DNA of 9,313 nt from Candidatus Dormiibacterota bacterium. GTDB lineage: Bacteria; Chloroflexota; Dormibacteria; Aeolococcales; Bog-877. The stretch lies in contig JASHRA010000193.1 in assembly GCA_030038765.1 (NCBI GenBank), forward strand, positions 1 to 9,313. Reading direction: 5' to 3'. This document shows, piece by piece, positions 5,608 to 9,313 of this stretch. A program made the translations under genes and the position numbers. The stretch's first letter is position 1, and each line of letters begins with the position of its first letter. The notes under the pieces were generated by a model that saw only the letters and a program-made list of their open reading frames with translations, searched no databases and was not told the origin of the DNA.

Positions 5608-5628
5608 TGACGGATCCGTCGGTGACGG
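5608..5628. promoter_or_regulatory. Palindrome plus third half-site in the divergent ligC / membrane-protein gap
   Basis: GACGGATCCGTC (5609-5620) is a perfect 12-bp palindrome, followed after three bases by another GACGG (5624-5628). TGACGG occurs twice, 15 bp apart (5608-5613 and 5623-5628). The palindrome ends 12 bases upstream of the membrane-protein ATG on the minus strand. Position and symmetry fit an operator for a dimeric regulator; no regulator is identified. Confidence 0.4.
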
Positions 5629-5744
5629 TGCAGCCTCAGGATGGGGCTAGGAGCTGGACCGCCCCACCGCGCGGTGGCTTGGCTCCGGAGCCGGCGGGAG
5701 CCGGTTACCATCGCCGCCTGCACCCAGCCGCTCGGAGACCCCCC

Positions 5745-6839
5745 CTGACCCTCCCGGTCCGCCCTCCCGTCGCGCCCATGCTGGCCAAGGCGGCGGCCCA
5801 GCTGCCCCTGGGCCCGGGGCTGGTCTACGAGCCCAAGTGGGACGGCTTCCGCTGCATCGTCTTCCGAGATGGTGACTGGCTGGAACTGGGCAGCCGCAAC
5901 GAGCGGCCGCTGACCCGCTACTTCCCGGAGCTGCGCGAGCCACTGCTGCGGTCGCTGCCCGCGAGCTGCGTCGTCGACGGCGAGGTGGTCATCGCGGGGG
6001 CGCACGGACTCGACTTCGACGCCCTGCTCCAGCGCATCCACCCGGCCGCCTCGCGGATCGAGCGCCTCTCCCGGGAGACGCCGGCCTCGCTGGTCGCCTT
6101 CGACCTCCTGGCCCTGGGCGAGCGAGACCTGCGCGGCCTGCCCTTCCGGGAGCGCCGCCAGCTGCTGGAGCAGGAGCTCGGGGTGGGGGAGGCGCAGGTG
6201 CGGCTGACCCCGGCCACGCGCGAGCCGGAGCGGGCGCTCGACTGGTTCCAGCGCTTCGAGGGCGCCGGCCTGGACGGGGTGGTGGCCAAGGCCGAGGACC
6301 TGCCCTACCGGGAGGGACAGCGGGTGATGATCAAGGTCAAGCACGAGCGCAGCGCCGACTGCGTCGTGGGCGGCTTCCGCTGGCACGCCGACGGCCACGG
6401 GGTGGGCTCGCTCCTGCTCGGGCTCTACGACGCCGAGGGCCGCCTGCAGCACCTCGGCGTGACCGCGAGCTTCAGCGCTGCCCGCCGCCGCCAGCTGGTG
6501 GAGGAGCTGGCCCCCTACCGTCTCGAGGAGGGCTCTGTGGACCACCCCTGGCTGGACCCGGAGCAGTCCGGGGGGCGCCGGCCCGGAGGCGAGAGCCGCT
6601 GGACCCAGGGCCGGGACCTCAGCTACGTCGCCCTGCGCCCGGAGCTGGTCTGCGAGGTCGCCTACAACCAGCTCCAGGGCGATCGCTTCCGCCACGGCAC
6701 CACGTTCATGCGCTGGCGCCCCGACCGCGATCCCCGCAGCTGCACCTACGACCAGCTGGAGGTGGTCGTGCCGGCCGAGTTGGCGGCCATCTTCGTCGAG
6801 GTTCGGCGGGAGGGTGGCGGAGAGCCGGATCCCGGCTGA
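5745..6839 (+). CDS. ligC: ATP-dependent DNA ligase, LigC type
   Basis: 364 aa, close to mycobacterial LigC (about 358 aa). It seals nicks in duplex DNA using ATP through a covalent lysyl-AMP. Motif I is EPKWDGF with the nucleotidyl-acceptor Lys31; motif Ia SRNERPLTRYFPEL spans 50-63; motif III is VVDGEVV with E80; motif IV lies in EGAGLDGVVAK (172-182); motif V is IKVKH (196-200). The OB-fold follows, including SLLLGLYDAEG and the C-terminal RWRPDRDPRSCTYDQLE typical of LigC. There is no polymerase or phosphoesterase domain, so it is not LigD, and no Ku or polymerase gene is in the window. LigC-type ligases are linked to gap or base-excision repair and backup end joining. The start is uncertain: CTG at 5745 has GGAG 7 bases upstream and gives TLPVRPPVAPMLAK, matching the family N-terminus; ATG 5778 would remove the conserved PPVxP; a TTG or GTG further upstream would add a Pro/Ala/Arg-rich extension. 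Confidence 0.93.
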   Translation: MTLPVRPPVAPMLAKAAAQLPLGPGLVYEPKWDGFRCIVFRDGDWLELGSRNERPLTRYFPELREPLLRSLPASCVVDGEVVIAGAHGLDFDALLQRIHPAASRIERLSRETPASLVAFDLLALGERDLRGLPFRERRQLLEQELGVGEAQVRLTPATREPERALDWFQRFEGAGLDGVVAKAEDLPYREGQRVMIKVKHERSADCVVGGFRWHADGHGVGSLLLGLYDAEGRLQHLGVTASFSAARRRQLVEELAPYRLEEGSVDHPWLDPEQSGGRRPGGESRWTQGRDLSYVALRPELVCEVAYNQLQGDRFRHGTTFMRWRPDRDPRSCTYDQLEVVVPAELAAIFVEVRREGGGEPDPG

Positions 6840-7118
6840 GGCGACGGCCTCGGCCAGCCGGGGAACTGCCCTCGCCCTCGGCGCGGCACGCCGGCCGCGC
6901 ATCGACCCGCGCACCAGAACCTCGGAGCCGCGCCCCCGAAGCCCGGATCGTCACCCGGGCGGCCCGGCGCCGGGCTGGCCGTCTCGTCGACTTCCCCGTC
7001 GCCGTCGTCCGCCGTTAGCTGGCCCTGGCCGCTGGCCCGCGAGACGGTCCTTCAGCGGCAGGCGACGAGACGAGCCGCACGTGCAGCCGCGGGAGCCAGC
7101 GGATCCAGCTCGCGCTCC
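6840..7118. other. Convergent gap after ligC with GC-rich palindromes
   Basis: 279 bases between the ligC stop and the PIN-toxin stop. Reading frames here are Arg/Pro-rich and show no domain. Two adjacent GC structures could act in termination: a 6-bp stem GCCCGG/CCGGGC (6941-6946 with 6955-6960, 8-base loop) and a perfect 14-bp palindrome GCCCGGCGCCGGGC (6962-6975). Neither has a T-tract. Nothing else is recognised. Confidence 0.5.
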
Positions 7119-7484
7119 CTAGCGGAGCTGACGGACCCTCCCGGCTGACCCCCAGCTAGCGTCAGCCGTCCACACCTCTGCGTCCAGGCGTTCACCGAGC
7201 GCAAGGCACAGCCGATCGGCGAGGGACAGGCCTTCGCCCCTGCGCCATCGGCGGGCTGCCCACTCTGCGTCGTCCTCGATGACCGGCTGAACCGCGAGGT
7301 CATAGCTGACCAGCAGGCCCCGCACCAGGTCCCAGTCCCGGCCGGCAGCACGGACCTTCTGGGCGACCTCTGACCAGTTGGCGGCGCCGCAGGCAGCGCC
7401 CTTCGCCAGGACCGCCTCGGCCTGGTCGCAGCCGTCCTCACCCTGGACGAATGCGAGGAGGATCGAAGCGTCGACGACGCTCAC
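7119..7484 (-). CDS. vapC: PIN-domain ribonuclease toxin (VapC-like)
   Basis: 121 aa, a typical VapC length. The four acidic residues of a PIN active site are present: D5 (VVDAS), E39 (NWSEV), D90 (LSLADRLCLALG) and D108 (WTADASWG). They would hold Mg2+ or Mn2+ for single-strand RNA cleavage, often of tRNA in this family. The GTG start overlaps the antitoxin stop by four bases (GTGA), and AGGGAGGA (minus strand, 7491-7498) lies 6 bases upstream inside the antitoxin gene, a strong ribosome binding site. The gene order, antitoxin then toxin with overlap, is standard for type II modules. All catalytic positions are intact, so the toxin is probably active. The RNA target cannot be read from the sequence. 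Confidence 0.9.
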   Translation of the reverse strand: MSVVDASILLAFVQGEDGCDQAEAVLAKGAACGAANWSEVAQKVRAAGRDWDLVRGLLVSYDLAVQPVIEDDAEWAARRWRRGEGLSLADRLCLALGERLDAEVWTADASWGSAGRVRQLR

Positions 7485-7726
7485 CCAGCGTCCTCCCTCT
7501 CGGCCGCCGAGCGCCGCTCAGCGAGGAGTTCGCCGACCAGGTCGAGGCCTGAGAGCTCCGCCCGCACCCGTTCAAGCAGCTGTCGCTGGGTCATCAGGAC
7601 CACGCCTGACGGTGTCTCGAGCAGCAGCAGGGTCGAGCCTGCGACGAGGCCGGCTCGCTGACGCACCTCGGCGGGCACCACCAGTCGGCCCCTGTCTCCC
7701 ACAACGACTTTGTGTGTACCACTCAT
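7481..7726 (-). CDS. vapB: AbrB/SpoVT-type antitoxin
   Basis: 81 aa from ATG 7726. Residues about 5-50 fit the swapped-hairpin AbrB domain: KVVVGDRGRLVVPAEVRQRA, then LVAGSTLLLLETPSGVVLMT. This domain binds DNA as a dimer and normally represses its own operon. Residues about 51-81 (LLERVRAELSGLDLVGELLA and a charged tail) form the amphipathic part expected to wrap the PIN toxin. No Shine-Dalgarno precedes the ATG; instead a -10-like TATTGT is placed so that transcription would begin at or next to the A of ATG. A 7-bp direct repeat upstream is a likely self-operator. The stop codon overlaps the toxin start, giving translational coupling. Confidence 0.88.
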   Translation of the reverse strand: MSGTHKVVVGDRGRLVVPAEVRQRAGLVAGSTLLLLETPSGVVLMTQRQLLERVRAELSGLDLVGELLAERRSAAEREDAG

Positions 7727-7727
7727 G

Positions 7728-7745
7728 CCATCACAATACCATCAC
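7728..7745 (-). promoter_or_regulatory. Direct-repeat operator candidate of the toxin-antitoxin operon
   Basis: On the minus strand GTGATGG occurs twice with TATT between (plus strand CCATCAC at 7728-7734 and 7739-7745). The period is 11 bp, about one helical turn, so both copies face the same side of the DNA. The repeats straddle the putative -10 hexamer directly before the antitoxin ATG, where an autorepressor would block RNA polymerase. Confidence 0.5.
7733..7738 (-). promoter_or_regulatory. Putative -10 element TATTGT giving a leaderless antitoxin mRNA
   Basis: The minus-strand hexamer TATTGT matches TAnnnT. With its last base at -7, +1 falls on 7726, the A of the antitoxin ATG. The lack of a Shine-Dalgarno supports leaderless translation. 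The -35 region (GCCCAC around 7756-7761) does not resemble TTGACA, so the call rests on the -10 and the spacing. Confidence 0.4.
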
Positions 7746-7783
7746 CTGTGAACGCGTGGGCGAGCGCGTACCAGCTCTGCTGC

Positions 7784-7839
7784 GGTCGGCGCGTCCCCGA
7801 CCGGGTCCGACCCCGGGGTCGCGCAGGGGCGTGCGACCC
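7784..7839. repeat. Cluster of five GGTCG/CGACC motifs with overlapping inverted repeats
   Basis: GGTCG or its complement occurs at 7784-7788, 7798-7802, 7808-7812, 7817-7821 and 7834-7838. They form three dyads: GGTCGG/CCGACC (7784-7789 with 7797-7802), a perfect 14-bp palindrome CGACCCCGGGGTCG (7808-7821), and GGGTCGC/GCGACCC (7816-7822 with 7833-7839). The last two share bases and exclude each other as hairpins. They lie in the divergent gap between the toxin-antitoxin operon and the monooxygenase gene. Confidence 0.45.
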
Positions 7840-7976
7840 AGGTGCCGGCGAGCAGGGCGAGGGGCTCCCGTCCGGAGCCGCCACCCTGGTCCCGGGTGCC
7901 CCATCTCTGGCCCTAAGCTTGCCCCGTTGACGGAGCTGCGGCCGATCGTGGAGGACCGTCGTGGGCCGGGCCGTTG

Positions 7977-9137
7977 ATGGCTGAGGTAAGGGAAGCCAGC
8001 GGGGCGGCGGGAACGCCCGTCTCCGAGATGCAGCTCGGGATCTTCAGCGTCGGGGACGTCACGCCGGACCCCACCACGGGGAGGGCACCCACCGAGGGGG
8101 AGCGGATCCGGGCCATCGTCGAGATCGCGCTCAAGGCCGAGGAGGTGGGGCTCGACGTCTTCGCCCTCGGCGAGCACCACAACCCTCCCTTCATCCCCTC
8201 CTCGCCGACCACCCTCCTCGGCTACGTGGCGGCCCGGACGGAGCGGCTAGTCCTGTCCACCGCCACCACCCTCATCACGACAGACGACCCGGTCAAGATC
8301 GCCGAGGACTTCAGCATGCTGCAGCACCTCTCGGAGGGTCGCTGCGACCTCATGCTGGGGCGCGGCAACACCGGCCCCGTCTACCCCTGGTTCGGCCAGG
8401 ACATCCGCCAGGCGGTGCCGCTCACGGTCGAGCACTACGCGCTGCTGCGCCGGCTCTGGCGCGAGGAGGTGGTGGACTGGAGCGGCAAGTTCCGCACCCC
8501 GCTCCAGGGCTTCACCCTGGCCCCCCGGCCGCTGCACGGGGTGCCGCCCTTCGTCTGGCACGGCTCCATCCGCACCCCGGAGATCGCCGAGCTGGCCGCC
8601 TACTACGGCGACGGATTCTTCGCCAACCACATCTTCTGGCCGCCGGAGCACACTCGACGGATGGTCGCCCTCTACCGCCAGCGCTTCGAGCACTACGGCC
8701 ACGGCACGGCGCGGCATGCCATCGTGGGCCTGGGCGGCCAGGTCTTCATGCGCCACGACAGCCAGGAGGCGGTCCGGGAGTTCCGCCCCTACTTCGACAA
8801 CGCGCCCGTCTACGGCCACGGGCCCTCCCTCGAGGACTTCAGCGCCCAGACCCCGCTCACCGTGGGATCGCCGCAGCAGGTGATCGAGCGCACGCTCTCC
8901 TTCCGCGACTACGTCGGCGACTACCAGCGCCAGCTCTTCCTCCTGGACCACGCGGGACTGCCCCTGCGCACCGTCCTGGAGCAGCTGGAGCTGCTCGGCG
9001 GGGAGGTGGTCCCGGTGCTGCGCCGTGAGTTCCGGAACGGGCGCCCTGCCGACGTCCCCGGCGCTCCCACCCACGAGAGGCTGCGGGCGGAGGCCGACGC
9101 GGCCGCGGCTGGAAGGAGCGAGGAGGCGCAGGCGTGA
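7977..9137 (+). CDS. Luciferase-like FMN-dependent monooxygenase, CE1758-type
   Basis: 386 aa from ATG 7977, a bacterial-luciferase-type TIM-barrel enzyme that would use reduced FMN and O2. Signatures: MQLGIFSVGDVT (from residue 18), VFALGEHHN (61-69), ARTERLVLSTATTLITTDDP, SEGRCDLMLGRG (119-130), and the late LTVGSPQQVIERTLSFRD. The GDVT opening, the length, and the overlapping FMN reductase downstream match the two-gene arrangement described for the CE1758/CE1759 families. The substrate is unknown. The start is not settled: TTG 7974 directly precedes ATG 7977, while ATG 8028 (residue 18) corresponds to the usual family N-terminus; none has a strong Shine-Dalgarno. Its 3' end overlaps the next start by four bases (GTGA), so the two are translationally coupled. 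Confidence 0.9.
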   Translation: MAEVREASGAAGTPVSEMQLGIFSVGDVTPDPTTGRAPTEGERIRAIVEIALKAEEVGLDVFALGEHHNPPFIPSSPTTLLGYVAARTERLVLSTATTLITTDDPVKIAEDFSMLQHLSEGRCDLMLGRGNTGPVYPWFGQDIRQAVPLTVEHYALLRRLWREEVVDWSGKFRTPLQGFTLAPRPLHGVPPFVWHGSIRTPEIAELAAYYGDGFFANHIFWPPEHTRRMVALYRQRFEHYGHGTARHAIVGLGGQVFMRHDSQEAVREFRPYFDNAPVYGHGPSLEDFSAQTPLTVGSPQQVIERTLSFRDYVGDYQRQLFLLDHAGLPLRTVLEQLELLGGEVVPVLRREFRNGRPADVPGAPTHERLRAEADAAAAGRSEEAQA

Positions 9138-9313
9138 CCCGGCTGGCGCTCGTGAGCGGGGGCCTGCGCGAGCCCTCCTCGACCCGGCTGCTGGCCGACC
9201 TCCTGGAGCAGGCGGTGCGCGCCGAGCTGACCCGGGCCGAGGTGGAGAGCTCCTCCTCGATGATCGAGCTGCGGCCCCTGGGGCACGCCATCTTCGACGC
9301 CATGCTGACCGGC
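9134..9313 (+). CDS. NADPH-dependent FMN reductase, CE1759-type (3'-truncated by window end)
   Basis: Sixty residues are visible from GTG 9134, which overlaps the monooxygenase stop and has AGGAGG (9121-9126) 7 bases upstream. The opening MTRLALVSGGLREPSSTRLL is the first beta-strand and phosphate-binding loop of a flavodoxin-like FMN reductase (SGGxxxPSSTR, residues 8-18), followed by a helix and VESSSSMIELRPLGHAIFDA. It should reduce FMN with NAD(P)H and supply it to the adjacent luciferase-like enzyme. The gene continues beyond the window, so the rest of the fold cannot be checked. Confidence 0.85.
   Translation, partial: MTRLALVSGGLREPSSTRLLADLLEQAVRAELTRAEVESSSSMIELRPLGHAIFDAMLTG

Noticed and set aside
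5598..6914. Long open minus-strand frame opposite ligC, continuous with the membrane-protein gene
   Set aside because: It is antisense to a ligase with every nucleotidyltransferase motif intact; long open antisense frames are expected at this GC content. Only the part after ATG 5597 has membrane-protein character.
6962..6975. 14-bp palindrome as an intrinsic terminator of ligC
   Set aside because: It has no adequate loop and no T-tract; kept only as a weak note in the gap description.
1..9313. CRISPR array, insertion sequence or phage integration site
   Set aside because: No regularly spaced long repeats, transposase or integrase motifs, or tRNA-adjacent direct repeats were seen on either strand.

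Overview
The window is about 9.3 kb of very GC-rich DNA with dense, short-spaced genes, frequent GTG and TTG starts, AGGAGG-type ribosome binding sites and at least one promoter that looks leaderless. The gene content (a LigC-type ATP-dependent DNA ligase, a PucR-type regulator, a CE1758/CE1759-type flavin monooxygenase and FMN reductase pair, and an AbrB/PIN toxin-antitoxin pair) points to an actinobacterium or a similar high-GC soil lineage. No rRNA or tRNA is present to settle the taxonomy. I see no CRISPR array, insertion sequence, phage structural gene or tRNA.

Left part, all plus strand (1-3484): the 3' part of a PucR/CdaR-like transcription regulator; a monomeric-sarcosine-oxidase-like FAD amine oxidase with a changed residue at the usual covalent flavin site; a YbjQ/UPF0145 protein followed by a 70-aa single-span membrane protein; and a stand-alone dihydrofolate-reductase-like (RibD C-terminal) protein. 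A 312-base gap with short direct repeats and a perfect 10-bp hairpin separates this block from the next, convergent gene.

Middle part (3797-6839): a minus-strand ATPase_2-type P-loop ATPase with a C-terminal winged helix. It is preceded by an AT-rich control region: a tandem pair of 15-bp dyads, 8-bp inverted arms, a strong Shine-Dalgarno, and a five-codon mini-ORF whose stop codon overlaps the ATPase GTG start. Upstream of it is a minus-strand five-span membrane protein, divergent from ligC. The shared 147-bp gap holds a 12-bp palindrome plus a third half-site.

Right part (7119-9313): a minus-strand AbrB-type antitoxin and PIN-domain (VapC-like) toxin overlapping by 4 bp, with a repeat-bearing and probably leaderless promoter. 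Divergent from it on the plus strand is a luciferase-like monooxygenase overlapping by 4 bp with the start of its FMN reductase partner, which runs off the window.

Most genes are ordinary chromosomal or accessory genes. The least conventional structures are the mini-ORF and dyad control region of the ATPase, the toxin-antitoxin promoter, and the altered oxidase. I do not see convincing evidence for a complete new multi-gene system.
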